Shown: one piece after another, positions 1 through 9,539 of the stretch | Layout: the number at the start of each line of letters is the position of its first letter | Position numbering within the stretch: the stretch's first letter is position 1 | NCBI GenBank assembly: GCA_964246185.1 | Contig: CAXTPP010000060.1 | Coordinates: forward strand, 1 to 20,067 | DNA from: LMUY01 sp964246185 | GTDB lineage: Bacteria; Pseudomonadota; Alphaproteobacteria; Acetobacterales; Acetobacteraceae | Length of the DNA: 20,067 nucleotides | Direction of reading: 5' to 3' | Translations under genes and position numbers: made by a program | Notes under the pieces: generated by a model | What the model was told of the DNA's origin: nothing | What the model saw: only the letters and a program-made list of their open reading frames with translations | The model's database searches: none

Positions 1-43
1 CCCCCCGCCCACCCAAGCGTTCAGCCTGTGCCTATGAGCAGAA

Positions 44-75
44 TGCGCCTGCCCAGCCAAAGCCGGGCAGGCGCA
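44..75 (-). terminator. Hairpin terminator of the PEP-CTERM gene
   Basis: A perfect 11-bp inverted repeat, TGCGCCTGCCC at 44-54 and GGGCAGGCGCA at 65-75, encloses a 10-base loop. It lies 27 bases past the stop codon of the minus-strand PEP-CTERM gene. On the minus strand the stem is followed by TTCTGCT, a weak U-tract, so a factor-independent or 3'-end-stabilising hairpin is likely. The symmetry is seen directly; the terminator role is inferred from position. Confidence 0.65.
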
Positions 76-101
76 CGGCACGACGTCGGTTGCGCGACGG
101 C

Positions 102-818
102 TTAGCTGCGGCTGCGGCGATGCTGCACGAAGGCTAGGCCGAGCAACCCGAAGCCGAACAGGGCAAGCGTGGCTGGCTCCGGCACGGCGGTGCTGCCGGC
201 GACGCCGGGCACGAACTCAAACGCCTGGGTGCTCGAAGTCGCCACGACCGAGGTGAAGGTCCCGGGCGCGGTGTCGGCGATGCTGACGAATGCACCCGTC
301 GTGCCGTTGGCTGCGAAGCCGCCGCCAACCGCTGCTGCAATATCGGAGCCTGTCACGGTGACGTTGCCTACCATGGTCGAGCCGTTGAGCAGTTCGAGGT
401 TCAACGAGTTGAAGGTGTCCACCGTGCCCCAGAGCAGGTTGAACGCCGATTGTGCGCTCGAGAAGGTGAGCGTGACGTTGTCGCTGGGCTCTGCCGTCAA
501 ATACTGCGACAGGGCCGAACCAAGGTTGTTCCCGGTAAACGGCGAGGTCGAGGTGTTGGTGATCGACCCGGCGTAGACCCCCGCCATCGGTGAAGCCGTG
601 TCCGGCGCGAAGCTGACCACAGTGCCAGAAGCCGTGGTGAAGGACGCATTCGACTGGAAGCCATTCGTGGTGGCCGTGCCGAAATTCTCCAAGGCGAACG
701 GCGAGGTCATGGCGCCCGCGGCGCTGGTGGCCGTCACAGTGCCGCCGGTGATCGGAAGCGCCTGGGCTGCGGTCGCGCTGGCAAGCAGGGCGGCGGCGAA
801 GAGGAGTGGGGTTTTCAT
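102..818 (-). CDS. PEP-CTERM sorting domain protein (secreted, function unknown)
   Basis: This 238-residue protein carries two sorting signals. The N-terminus is a Sec signal peptide (MKTPLLFAAALLASATAAQA, likely cut after A20). The C-terminus is a PEP-CTERM tail: VPEP at about 212-215, a hydrophobic helix, then the basic end QHRRSRS. Known PEP-CTERM proteins are cleaved by exosortase (EpsH/XrtA family) and released to the surface or exopolysaccharide matrix. The body is rich in Ser, Thr, Ala and Gly, has no Cys and almost no Lys, and matches no enzyme motif I recognise. The ATG at 818 was chosen because GAGG lies 5 bases upstream and the signal peptide starts there; the open frame continues upstream to 887. 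It is a single gene with its own terminator. No exosortase is present in this window, so one must be encoded elsewhere if the tail is functional. Confidence 0.85.
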   Translation of the reverse strand: MKTPLLFAAALLASATAAQALPITGGTVTATSAAGAMTSPFALENFGTATTNGFQSNASFTTASGTVVSFAPDTASPMAGVYAGSITNTSTSPFTGNNLGSALSQYLTAEPSDNVTLTFSSAQSAFNLLWGTVDTFNSLNLELLNGSTMVGNVTVTGSDIAAAVGGGFAANGTTGAFVSIADTAPGTFTSVVATSSTQAFEFVPGVAGSTAVPEPATLALFGFGLLGLAFVQHRRSRS

Positions 819-1196
819 GTTTGCCTCAGTCATGCTGGTAAACCCGGGAGGCCGGGACATGACATCTATCTGCAAGTGTTGGGCCAAGGAGATTATACTA
901 ATTACGCCAATAGGTTACCCTTTTCCTCAGTACGAACTTTTTTGATTTTGTAAAAATTGCTGACTACGAAGTCGTTGATTCATCCCGTGTCTTATACTGA
1001 CGCATATTTGACGATCATGTAATAAAAGTATGGTGGCATACCTGCATGTGCCCGAAAACATACCATATAAATTGCAATTGTATACGCCGTGGTCGGGCCG
1101 ACCTACTGACAAAGCAAGAGTGCCATGCTGCGACGCGGTCGCCTTGCTAACCACCCCATGCCTCGGCATACCGCAACCACCAGGAGGGCGCGGGCA
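819..1196. promoter_or_regulatory. Divergent promoter region, PEP-CTERM gene / htpG
   Basis: This 378-base gap between divergent starts is clearly AT-richer than its surroundings, especially at 885-1085, and contains no convincing gene. A perfect TATAAT -10 box is present on the minus strand at 892-897. On the plus side there is TTGACG at 1008-1013 with TATGGT at 1029-1034, but the 15-base spacer is short. I looked for a heat-shock (RpoH) promoter before htpG and found no convincing CTTGA/CCCAT pair. The htpG ribosome binding site AGGAGGG is at 1182-1188. Confidence 0.5.
892..897 (-). promoter_or_regulatory. Candidate -10 box of the PEP-CTERM gene
   Basis: The minus strand reads TATAAT here, a perfect sigma-70 -10 hexamer, 73 bases upstream of the chosen ATG at 818. 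No good TTGACA-like -35 lies 16-18 bases further upstream (the sequence there resembles GGGTAA). The promoter may therefore depend on an activator, or the match may be chance in AT-rich DNA. Confidence 0.35.
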
Positions 1197-3029
1197 ATGG
1201 GCGAGACGATCGAGCGGCACGAGTTCGGCGCAGAGGTGGGGCGGCTGCTGGACCTGGTCGTCCACGCGCTCTACTCCGACCGCGAGATCTTCCTGCGCGA
1301 GCTGGTCGCCAACGCCGCCGACGCGATCGACCGCCGCCGGTTCGCGGCCCTGACGCAACCCGGCCTGGCGTTGCCGCCGGATGCCGCCGTCCGGGTCGCG
1401 CCGGACAAGGAGGCGCGCACCCTCACGATCGCCGACCCCGGCATCGGCATGGACCGCGCCTCCCTGGCGGAGAACCTGGGCACTATCGCCCGCTCCGGCA
1501 CGCGCGCGTTCGGGCAATCGTTGGAGGATGCCAAGCCGGAGGAGCGGCCCAGCCTGATCGGCCAGTTCGGCGTGGGCTTCTACTCCGCATTCATGGTGGC
1601 GGACCGGGTCGAGGTCACCTCCCGCGCCGCCGGGTCGGACGAGGCATGGGTCTGGGCGTCCGAGGGGCGGGGGGACTATACGCTGGCGCCGGGCGAGCGG
1701 GACGCGGCCGGCACCACCGTCGTCATGCACATGAAGGCGGATGCGGACGACTTCCTGGAGCCATACCGGCTGGAGACGATCATCCGCAAGTGGGCGGACC
1801 ACATCACCGTGCCGATCATGCTGTCGCGGGACGGGCAGGACGTGGCGGCCAACGAGGGCACGGCGCTGTGGCGCAAGCCGAAATCCGAGATCACGGAGGA
1901 GGCATACACCGAGTTCTACCGCCACCTCGGCCACATCTTCGACGCGCCCTGGGCCACGCTGCACTGGCGGGCGGAAGGGGCGCTGGAGTTCACCGCCCTG
2001 CTGTTCATCCCCGGCTCCAAGCCGTTCGAGGCGGTGGAGGGCCAGCGGGAGAGCCGGGTGCGGCTGCACGTCCGCCGCATGTTCATCACCGATGAGGCGG
2101 CGCTGCTGCCGCCTTGGCTGCGCTTCGTGACGGGCGTGGTCGATACCGAGGACCTGCCGCTCAACGTGTCGCGCGAGATGCTGCAATCCACGCCAGTGCT
2201 GGCGCGCATCCGCAAGGCGGTGACGGGCCGCGTGCTGTCCGAACTCAAGGCGCGCAGCAAGGACGAGGCGGCGCAGGAGAGCTACGTCGGGTTCTGGCAG
2301 AATTTCGGCTCCGTGCTGAAGGAAGGGCTGTGGGAGGATTTCGAGCACCGGGACGACCTGGCACCGCTGCTGCGGTTTCGGTCGTCGGCCCAGGAAGGCT
2401 GGACCTCCTTGCCGGACTATGTGGGCCGCATGAAGCCGGAGCAGGAAGCGATCTACCTCCTGGTCGGCGACGACACGGACGCCCTGGCGAAGTCCCCGCA
2501 GCTGGAGGGTTTTCGCGCCCGCGGGGTCGAGGTCCTGCTGCTGGCGGACCAGGTGGACGCGTTCTGGCCGGAGCGGATGCCCAAGTTCGACGACAAGCCG
2601 ATCCGCTCCGTCACGCAAGGGGCGGCGGACCTGTCCAAGCTGGCCCCCGAGACGGAGGGCGAGGCGCCGGCGGACGTGACGGGGCTGCTGGAGTTGCTCA
2701 AGGCGGCCCTGAAGGGCGAGGTGGCGGACGTGCGCGCCACCGACCGGCTGGTGGACAGCCCCGTGGTGCTGGCAGCCTCGGCAGGCGGGCCGGATTTGCA
2801 GATGCAGCGCCTGCTCAAGCGCGCCGGACGGTCGATGATGCCGTCCCTGCCGGTGCTGGAGATCAACCCGCGCCACCCCCTGATCCGCCGGTTGAGCGTG
2901 CTGGCCAGCCTGGACGACGCGGCCGGGATGCTGCTGGACCTGGCCCGCGTGCAGGACGGCGAGCCGCCGCGTGACCCGGCGGCGTTCGCGCGGCAGATGG
3001 CCAAGGCTCTGACGGATAGCCTGGGGTGA
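1197..3029 (+). CDS. htpG: Molecular chaperone HtpG (bacterial Hsp90)
   Basis: This is the cytoplasmic ATP-dependent Hsp90 chaperone, a homodimer that remodels client proteins, often with DnaK. The 610-residue product is slightly shorter than the usual 620-635. The N-terminal GHKL ATPase motifs are all visible: the helix with ELVANAADAID at about 37-47 (catalytic Glu and Mg-binding Asn), the ADPGIGM box near 78-84, and GQFGVGF near 121-127 in the lid/nucleotide site. The middle domain has the expected LNVSREMLQ segment, which includes the conserved Arg that contacts the ATP gamma-phosphate. The C-terminal dimerisation region ends without an MEEVD-type tail, as in other bacteria. The ATG at 1197 was chosen because AGGAGGG precedes it by 8 bases and MGETIERHEFGAEV matches known N-termini; an ATG at 1125 in the same frame would add 24 unrelated residues. 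It appears monocistronic and ends 53 bases from a convergent gene. Confidence 0.96.
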   Translation: MGETIERHEFGAEVGRLLDLVVHALYSDREIFLRELVANAADAIDRRRFAALTQPGLALPPDAAVRVAPDKEARTLTIADPGIGMDRASLAENLGTIARSGTRAFGQSLEDAKPEERPSLIGQFGVGFYSAFMVADRVEVTSRAAGSDEAWVWASEGRGDYTLAPGERDAAGTTVVMHMKADADDFLEPYRLETIIRKWADHITVPIMLSRDGQDVAANEGTALWRKPKSEITEEAYTEFYRHLGHIFDAPWATLHWRAEGALEFTALLFIPGSKPFEAVEGQRESRVRLHVRRMFITDEAALLPPWLRFVTGVVDTEDLPLNVSREMLQSTPVLARIRKAVTGRVLSELKARSKDEAAQESYVGFWQNFGSVLKEGLWEDFEHRDDLAPLLRFRSSAQEGWTSLPDYVGRMKPEQEAIYLLVGDDTDALAKSPQLEGFRARGVEVLLLADQVDAFWPERMPKFDDKPIRSVTQGAADLSKLAPETEGEAPADVTGLLELLKAALKGEVADVRATDRLVDSPVVLAASAGGPDLQMQRLLKRAGRSMMPSLPVLEINPRHPLIRRLSVLASLDDAAGMLLDLARVQDGEPPRDPAAFARQMAKALTDSLG

Positions 3030-3082
3030 CACGGCAGCGGTGATCCAAGGATGATGTAGCGCCACCCGTGGGTTTCAGGTGA

Positions 3083-4654
3083 TCATCCCCGCCGCACGTT
3101 GGTGAATAGAATCAGCCCTTTCAGCATACCCGTCAAATCCGACCGATACGCCGTCGGCTGCTCGTATGAGCCAAGCGGCAAGAATGGCACGTCCTCCCAA
3201 GCCTGCTCCTGTATCCGCCGCGCCAAGGCCGTCTGCCGCGTCAAATCCGGCGTCGTCAGCCACTCGTCGCGCAGCGCCTCCAGCTTCGGCGCCACTGGCC
3301 AGCCGTTGTATGCGCCCGCGCCGTTGCCGCGCAGCAGGTTGTTGTTGGCCGGCGTGGCCGCGTCGATGCCGCCGGTGAACGACGCGAACATGTTCCAGCC
3401 GCCATGGTCCACCGGCTGGCGGCTGACGGAGCGCTGCACCACCGTGCCCCAGTCAGTCGAGACCTCGTCCACGTTCATGCCGATCCGCCGCAGCATCTCG
3501 GCGCCCACCTCGGCGATGGCGTTGATCCGCGGCACGTCGCTGACGGCGAGATAGATCACCCGCTCGCCGCCGTAGCCCGCTGCGGCCAGGTCGCGCTTCA
3601 GCGCCGCCGGGTCGTGCGGGCCGGCCAGGACGGACAGGCCGGTGTCGTTGCTCATCGGCGAGTGCGCGCCGAACACGCCGCAATGGTCGTTGAATTGGGC
3701 GTTGCTGCCAACCACGGCCTGCATGAATTCGGTCTGGTTCACCGCCCGCAGCACGACCCGGCGGATGGCCGGGTTGTCGAACGGCGGGAACAGCTGGTTG
3801 AAGCGCAGGAATCCCATCAGCCCCTTGGTCTCAGCCACTGCAACCGTGATGCCGCTTGTGGCGCGCAGACTGGGCACCAGGTCCATCTGCGGCTGCTCGA
3901 CCCAGTCCGCCTCGCCCGACCGAAGTGCGGCCGCCTGCGTCGCCGGCTCCGGTGTGGTGGCCCATTCCACCCGGTCAAAATACGCGATGCGTGGCCCAGC
4001 GCAGAAGCTGGGGGCATCTTCGGTGCGTGGCTGGTAGCCGTCGAACCTCGCATAGACGTTGCGTGAACCCGGCACCCGCTCCTCCGCCACATAGCGGAAC
4101 GGGCCGCTGCCGACGATCTCGGTCAACCGCGTGCTAGCCGGCATGCGCGCCAGGCGCTCCGGCATGATCACAGCCATGGTGTTGGTCGGGTGCGCGAGCG
4201 CGTCGGGCAGCAGGTCGAAACGCCGCTTGAGCCGGAATTGCACGCTGGCGTCGGTCGGCGCCGAAAGCTCGTCGGTGGCGGCCAGCAGCGCCTGGCCGAA
4301 CGCGTCCTGCACCGCCCAGCGCCGGAGGCTGGCCACCACGTCCCGCCCCAGCACGGGGGTTCCGTCATGGAACAGCAGGCCGGGCCGCAACGTGAGCACC
4401 CAGGCCAGCCCGTCGGCGCTGACGGTGTGCCCGGCCAGCATCTGCGGCTGCGGCACGCCGGCCTCGTCGAGGGCGAACAGCGTGTCGTACACCATCATGG
4501 CGTGGTTGCGGGTGACGAAGGCGCTGACCGCCGGGTCCAACAAGGCGAGGTCGGCGTAGGGGATGAACCGCAGCGTCGTGGCGTTGGCGGCGCGGACCAG
4601 GGCGGGGGCTGCGAGCAGGGCGGCCGCGCCCCCGAGCACCTGGCGGCGGCGCAT
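3083..4654 (-). CDS. ABC transporter substrate-binding protein, family 5 (DppA/OppA-like)
   Basis: This 523-residue periplasmic protein is the ligand-binding component of a peptide- or opine/nickel-type ABC importer (SBP_bac_5). The N-terminus has a twin-arginine signal (MRRRQVLGG, hydrophobic core, cut likely near VRA|ANA). The mature part shows family hallmarks: the MVYDTLFALDEAG segment near 50, WVLTLRPGLLFHDGTPV near 90-105 (the 'xLRxGxxFHDGxP' signature), and a C-terminus ending in GLILFTNVRRG, common in proteobacterial members. The ligand cannot be read from sequence. The ATG at 4654 was chosen for its GGGAG ribosome binding site and signal peptide; the open frame extends upstream into the FKBP gene. 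It starts 14 bases after that gene, so the two are probably co-transcribed. No permease or ATPase genes adjoin it, so it is an orphan binding protein or works with a system elsewhere. Confidence 0.87.
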   Translation of the reverse strand: MRRRQVLGGAAALLAAPALVRAANATTLRFIPYADLALLDPAVSAFVTRNHAMMVYDTLFALDEAGVPQPQMLAGHTVSADGLAWVLTLRPGLLFHDGTPVLGRDVVASLRRWAVQDAFGQALLAATDELSAPTDASVQFRLKRRFDLLPDALAHPTNTMAVIMPERLARMPASTRLTEIVGSGPFRYVAEERVPGSRNVYARFDGYQPRTEDAPSFCAGPRIAYFDRVEWATTPEPATQAAALRSGEADWVEQPQMDLVPSLRATSGITVAVAETKGLMGFLRFNQLFPPFDNPAIRRVVLRAVNQTEFMQAVVGSNAQFNDHCGVFGAHSPMSNDTGLSVLAGPHDPAALKRDLAAAGYGGERVIYLAVSDVPRINAIAEVGAEMLRRIGMNVDEVSTDWGTVVQRSVSRQPVDHGGWNMFASFTGGIDAATPANNNLLRGNGAGAYNGWPVAPKLEALRDEWLTTPDLTRQTALARRIQEQAWEDVPFLPLGSYEQPTAYRSDLTGMLKGLILFTNVRRG

Positions 4655-4668
4655 GGCGGCGCTCCCGG

Positions 4669-5091
4669 TCAGCCGGCGCCCAGCAGCTCGACGTCGAAGA
4701 TCAGCGTGGCGCCGGGAGGAATCACCCCGCCAGCGCCGCGCTGCCCATAGCCGGAGTCGGGCGGGATCACCAGGGTGCGGCGGCCGCCGACGTGCATGGT
4801 GGCCACGCCCTGGTCCCACCCGGCGATCACCTGGCCGGCGCCGAGGGTGAAGCTGAACGGCTTGTTGCGGTCGCGCGAGCTGTCGAACTTCTTGCCGGGC
4901 TTGCCGCCATCGTCCAGCCAGCCGGTGTACTGCACCGTCACCGTCTGCCCCGGCTGCGGCTGCGGCCCGGTGCCCACCACCTCGTCATGGTATTTCACGC
5001 CGGAGGGGAACGTCACATACGATTGGGCGGAAGCGGGTGCGGTCATGGCGATCGACGAGGCTCCGAGCAGGGACAGGAGAAAGCGGCGCAT
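4669..5091 (-). CDS. FKBP-type peptidyl-prolyl cis-trans isomerase (exported)
   Basis: This 140-residue single-domain FKBP catalyses cis-trans isomerisation of X-Pro bonds, here in the periplasm. A signal peptide covers residues 1-22 (MRRFLLSLLG..., cut near ASA|Q). The FKBP fold follows at about 40-140 with the active-site residues seen in FKBP12-like proteins: Y55 in VQYTGWL, F69-D70 in KKFDSS, VIAGWD at 88-93 with the pocket-floor Trp, and GYGQRG near 114-119, followed by IPPGATLIFDVELLG. The start at ATG 5091 gives the signal peptide and has AAGGA about 10 bases upstream. It is the first gene of a two-gene unit with the substrate-binding protein, which might be a folding client, though that is inference. 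It has no dimerisation or chaperone insert, so it is a minimal enzyme rather than an FkpA- or SlyD-type. Confidence 0.93.
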   Translation of the reverse strand: MRRFLLSLLGASSIAMTAPASAQSYVTFPSGVKYHDEVVGTGPQPQPGQTVTVQYTGWLDDGGKPGKKFDSSRDRNKPFSFTLGAGQVIAGWDQGVATMHVGGRRTLVIPPDSGYGQRGAGGVIPPGATLIFDVELLGAG

Positions 5092-5148
5092 CTGAGGCTG
5101 ATCCTTTACAGCGCCATGATCCCTAGCACGGCCATAGCTTGCGAACAG

Positions 5149-5162
5149 CCCGGCTTGCCGGG
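5149..5162. promoter_or_regulatory. Palindrome between divergent FKBP and ene-reductase genes
   Basis: CCCGGC-TT-GCCGGG is a perfect 6+6 palindrome in the 102-base divergent intergenic region, 31 bases before the ene-reductase ATG. The two-base centre is too tight for an efficient RNA hairpin, so a protein binding site is more plausible. In DNA this GC-rich, chance cannot be excluded. Confidence 0.25.
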
Positions 5163-5193
5163 ATACAGCCCCAACGCCGAAGGAGAGCCGCCC

Positions 5194-6309
5194 ATGGCCG
5201 CGCGCCTGTTCCAGCCGATCCCGCTCGCCGGGCTCACCCTGCCCAACCGCATCGTCATCGCGCCCATGTGCCAGTACTCCGCCGAGGACGGGGATGCGAC
5301 GGACTGGCACACCATCCATCTCGGCCATCTGGCGCTGTCCGGCGCCGGGCTGCTGATCCTGGAGGCGACGGCGGTGGAGCCGGAGGGGCGCATCACGCCG
5401 GGCGACCTCGGGCTATGGTCGGACGGCAACGAGCGGGCGCTAGGGCGCGTGCTGGAGGCGGTGCGCAAGCATTCGGCCATGCCGCTCGGCATCCAGCTCG
5501 GCCATGCCGGGCGCAAGGCGTCCAGCCATGCGCCGTGGGAAGGCGGGCAGCAAATCCCGCTGGCCGAGGGCGGCTGGCGCACGGCGGCGGCCTCGGCGCT
5601 GGCGCTGAAGCCGGAGGAGGACAGCCCGGCGGCGCTGGATGCGGACGGCCTGACGCGGGTGCGGGGCGCCTTCGTGGCCAGCGCGCAGCGGGCGGCGCGG
5701 CTGGGCCTGCAGCTGATCGAGCTGCATGCCGCGCACGGCTACCTGCTGCACCAGTTCCTCTCGCCGCTGTCCAACCAGCGCAACGACGGCTATGGCGGCC
5801 CGCTGGAGCAGCGGCTGCGCTTTCCGCTCGAGGTGTTCGACGCCGTGCGCGCCGCCGTGCCGCCGGGCGTGCCGGTGGGGGTGCGGGTGTCCGCGTCCGA
5901 CTGGGTGGAGCATGGCTGGGACCTGGAGGGGACGGTGGCATTCGCCCAGGCGCTGAAGGCGCGCGGCTGCGACTTCATGCATGTGTCGAGCGGCGGGCTG
6001 TCCCCGGCGCAGGCGATCCCGGTCGGGCCGAACTACCAGGTGGCGTTCGCGGCCCGGGTAAAGGCGGAGACCGGGCTGCCCACCATCGCGGTCGGCCTCA
6101 TCACCGAGCCGGAGCAGGCCGAGGCGATCCTGGCGGCAGGGCAGGCGGACATGGTCGCGCTGGCCCGCGCCGTGCTGTACGACCCGCGCTGGCCCTGGCA
6201 CGCCGCCGCGGCGCTGGGGGCGACGGTGGCGGCGCCCAAGCAGTATTGGCGGTCCCAGCCGCGGGAACACGCGCGCCTGTTCGGCGAGACCCGGCTCGGC
6301 CAGCGATGA
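5194..6309 (+). CDS. NADH:flavin oxidoreductase, Old Yellow Enzyme family (XenA/YqjM type)
   Basis: This 371-residue FMN-dependent ene-reductase belongs to the class that reduces activated C=C bonds of enones, nitro-compounds and similar electrophiles using NAD(P)H. The TIM barrel shows the signature of the XenA/YqjM branch: C26 and Y28 in APMCQYSA (the Cys that tunes the flavin), Q101 and H104 in QLGHAGRK, the substrate-binding pair H178/H181 in ELHAAHGYLLHQFLSP, the SNQRNDGYGG segment, and R335 in LARAVLYDP near the flavin phosphate. The length is normal for the family. The ATG at 5194 follows AGGAGAG by 7 bases and gives the usual N-terminus MAARLFQPIPLAGL. It is transcribed divergently from the FKBP gene and ends 86 bases before the ATP synthase operon. 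The physiological substrate is unknown; detoxification of electrophiles is the usual assumption. Confidence 0.94.
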   Translation: MAARLFQPIPLAGLTLPNRIVIAPMCQYSAEDGDATDWHTIHLGHLALSGAGLLILEATAVEPEGRITPGDLGLWSDGNERALGRVLEAVRKHSAMPLGIQLGHAGRKASSHAPWEGGQQIPLAEGGWRTAAASALALKPEEDSPAALDADGLTRVRGAFVASAQRAARLGLQLIELHAAHGYLLHQFLSPLSNQRNDGYGGPLEQRLRFPLEVFDAVRAAVPPGVPVGVRVSASDWVEHGWDLEGTVAFAQALKARGCDFMHVSSGGLSPAQAIPVGPNYQVAFAARVKAETGLPTIAVGLITEPEQAEAILAAGQADMVALARAVLYDPRWPWHAAAALGATVAAPKQYWRSQPREHARLFGETRLGQR

Positions 6310-6395
6310 CGCCGCCGTGTTGCGTGGCCAAAACCCGCATGGTAAGGCGGCTCTCCCCGGTCGAAAGGCCGGTTTCCCGCTTCCCTTGACCATGA

Positions 6396-6989
6396 ATGGA
6401 CCCTTGCGTGGCCGCTGAAGGCACGATTTCCCAAGCTGTCGTGTCGCAAGCTGGCGGCCTGCCCGGGCGATACGCCGCCGCCCTCTACGACTTGGCGGAC
6501 GAGCAACGCGAGCTGGACGCCGTGGTGGACCAGATGCAATCCCTCGGCCGCCTGATCGACGAGAGCGCGCCATTTCGCCGCCTGCTGTCGTCTCCCCTCG
6601 TGGACGTGACGCAGGCCCGCAACGCTGCACAGGCTGTGCTGACCGAGCAGGGCTTCGGCAAGACCGTATGCGACTTCGTGGGCGTGATCGCCAACAATCG
6701 CCGCCTGGCCATCCTGCGCAGCATCGTCACCGCCTTTGCCACCCTGGTTGCCACCAAGCGCGGCGTCGTGACGGCCACCGTCGCCTCTGCCCACGCCCTC
6801 AGCCCGGTGCAGCGCGAGCAGCTGCGCGCCCGGCTGATCGAGGCCGGCTACGGCAATGTCAACATTCAGGAAACCGTGGACCCGGCGCTGCTCGGCGGCT
6901 TCGTCGTGCGCGTGGGTGCCCGCTTGTACGACACCAGCCTGAAATCCAGGCTGCAACGCCTGCAATACGCCATGAAGGGAGCTGCATAA
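6396..6989 (+). CDS. atpH: F1Fo ATP synthase subunit delta
   Basis: The delta subunit (OSCP) caps F1 and connects it to the peripheral stalk subunit b. The 197-residue product has the usual two parts. A helical N-terminal domain begins at about residue 22 with LPGRYAAALYDLADEQREL and includes the 'PFRRLLSSPLV' and 'NRRLAIL' elements. A C-terminal domain follows with VVTATVASAHALSP and ending in VDPALLGGFVVRVG...LKSRLQRLQ, the family signature. It is the first gene of atpHAGDC, the arrangement found in alphaproteobacteria that keep Fo genes elsewhere. The start is uncertain: the ATG at 6396 has no clear ribosome binding site, and an in-frame GTG at 6408 is an alternative. The first 20 residues are not conserved, so homology does not decide between them. 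Confidence 0.95.
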   Translation: MDPCVAAEGTISQAVVSQAGGLPGRYAAALYDLADEQRELDAVVDQMQSLGRLIDESAPFRRLLSSPLVDVTQARNAAQAVLTEQGFGKTVCDFVGVIANNRRLAILRSIVTAFATLVATKRGVVTATVASAHALSPVQREQLRARLIEAGYGNVNIQETVDPALLGGFVVRVGARLYDTSLKSRLQRLQYAMKGAA

Positions 6990-6994
6990 GCACC

Positions 6995-8530
<1,536 letters not shown>

Positions 8531-8533
8531 TCC

Positions 8534-9418
8534 ATGGCCAGCCTGAAGGCGCTTCGAGCGCGCATCAACAGCGTCAAGTCCACCCGCAAGATCACCAGCG
8601 CCATGAAGATGGTCGCTGCCAGCAAGCTGCGCCGGGCCCAGAGCCAGGCCGAGGCGGCGCGACCCTACGCCGAGCGGATGGAGCGGGTGCTGGCTGCCCT
8701 CGCCGCCAGCGTGCAAGGCAGCCCGACCGCACCGCGCATGCTGGCCGGCACGGGCAACGACCGGGTCCATTTGCTGATCGTCATCACCGCCGACCGCGGC
8801 CTGGCCGGGGCGTTCAACACCAACGTCGGGCGCGCGGCGCGCAACCTGGCGCGGCGGCTGATGGACGAGGGCAAGACGGTCAAGATCATCACCGTCGGGC
8901 GCAAAGGCCGTGACTATCTGCGCCGCGAGATGGCCAGCAGCATCGTGGGCGACATCTCGTTTGCCGGCAAGAAGCGGGTCGAGTTTTCCGACGTGCAGGC
9001 GATCGGGCTGCAAGCGGTCGAGATGCTGGGGCGCGGCGAGTTCGATGTCGCGACCGTCGTGTACAACCGCTTCCTCTCGGTCATCAACCAGGTGCCGACC
9101 GAGTTGCAGATCATTCCGCCGACCATGACCGGCGCTGGCCCGGCAGAGCAGGGCACGGCGCAGGCGGTGTATGAGTTCGAGCCGGACGAAGAGACCATCC
9201 TCGCCAAGCTGCTGCCGCGCAACCTGGCGATCCAGCTCTACCGCGCTCAGCTGGAGAGCGGCGCCGGCGAGCACGGGGCGCGGATGACGGCGATGGACAA
9301 CGCCACCCGCAACGCGGGCGAGGCCATCAACAAGCTGACGCTGAACTACAACCGCACGCGGCAGGCCAGCATCACGAGCGAGCTGATCGAGATCATATCG
9401 GGCGCGGAGGCGCTCTAA
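8534..9418 (+). CDS. atpG: F1Fo ATP synthase subunit gamma
   Basis: The central rotor shaft of F1, 294 residues. The N-terminal coiled-coil helix begins MASLKALRARINSVKSTRKI and includes the conserved 'KITSAMKMVAASKLRRAQ' stretch. The C-terminal helix has the strongly conserved ATRNAGEAINKLTLNYNR... and ends ITSELIEIISGAEAL. The Rossmann-like middle part contains ITADRGLAGAFN. The ATG is 3 bases after the atpA stop, so translation is likely coupled. It is followed by an unusual 126-base gap filled by a folded repeat before atpD. Confidence 0.98.
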   Translation: MASLKALRARINSVKSTRKITSAMKMVAASKLRRAQSQAEAARPYAERMERVLAALAASVQGSPTAPRMLAGTGNDRVHLLIVITADRGLAGAFNTNVGRAARNLARRLMDEGKTVKIITVGRKGRDYLRREMASSIVGDISFAGKKRVEFSDVQAIGLQAVEMLGRGEFDVATVVYNRFLSVINQVPTELQIIPPTMTGAGPAEQGTAQAVYEFEPDEETILAKLLPRNLAIQLYRAQLESGAGEHGARMTAMDNATRNAGEAINKLTLNYNRTRQASITSELIEIISGAEAL

Positions 9419-9529
9419 GGCCAGGGCTCCGCCCTGGACCCGCCAAGGGATGGTCATCCCTTGGAACCCTTTACAGGGGTCAAGGGGACGACTGTCCCCT
9501 TGTGGGGTCCAGGGGCGAAGCCCTCGGCC
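9419..9529 (+). repeat. Palindromic intergenic repeat, copy A (inside the atp operon)
   Basis: Copy A fills almost the whole atpG-atpD gap. It is built from nested inverted repeats: CCAGGGC/GCCCTGG (9421-9427 with 9431-9437), CCAAGGGATG/CATCCCTTGG (9443-9452 with 9455-9464), and CAAGGGGAC/GTCCCCTTG (9481-9489 with 9494-9502). Its outer arms also pair: 9424-9441 is nearly complementary to 9504-9523, and terminal GGCC at 9419-9422 and 9526-9529. As RNA it would fold into a closed multi-branched structure. It shares layout and sequence with copies B (12294-12417) and C (14619-14737). The element ends 5 bases before the GGAGG of atpD. It encodes no protein that I can support. Confidence 0.85.
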
Positions 9530-9534
9530 TAACC

Positions 9535-9539
9535 GGAGG
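9535..9539 (+). promoter_or_regulatory. Ribosome binding site of atpD
   Basis: GGAGG lies 5 bases before the atpD ATG at 9545, immediately outside the folded repeat. The strong site sits just beyond the outer stem, so the structure would not sequester it directly. Confidence 0.75.

Noticed and set aside
1143..1175. Heat-shock sigma-32 (RpoH) promoter before htpG
   Set aside because: CTTG and CCCCAT are present, but only about 7 bases apart instead of 13-17, and other combinations lack one box.
927..3065. A 712-codon open frame on the minus strand opposite htpG
   Set aside because: It is antisense to a complete HtpG with all ATPase motifs. Its composition (Arg, His, Gln, Gly, Leu repeats) is typical of the reverse strand of GC-rich coding DNA, and it matches no protein family.
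6320..6348. Sigma-70 promoter for the atp operon (TTGCGT, then TAAGGC at 17 bases)
   Set aside because: The spacing is right, but the -10 hexamer matches the consensus at only two of six positions.
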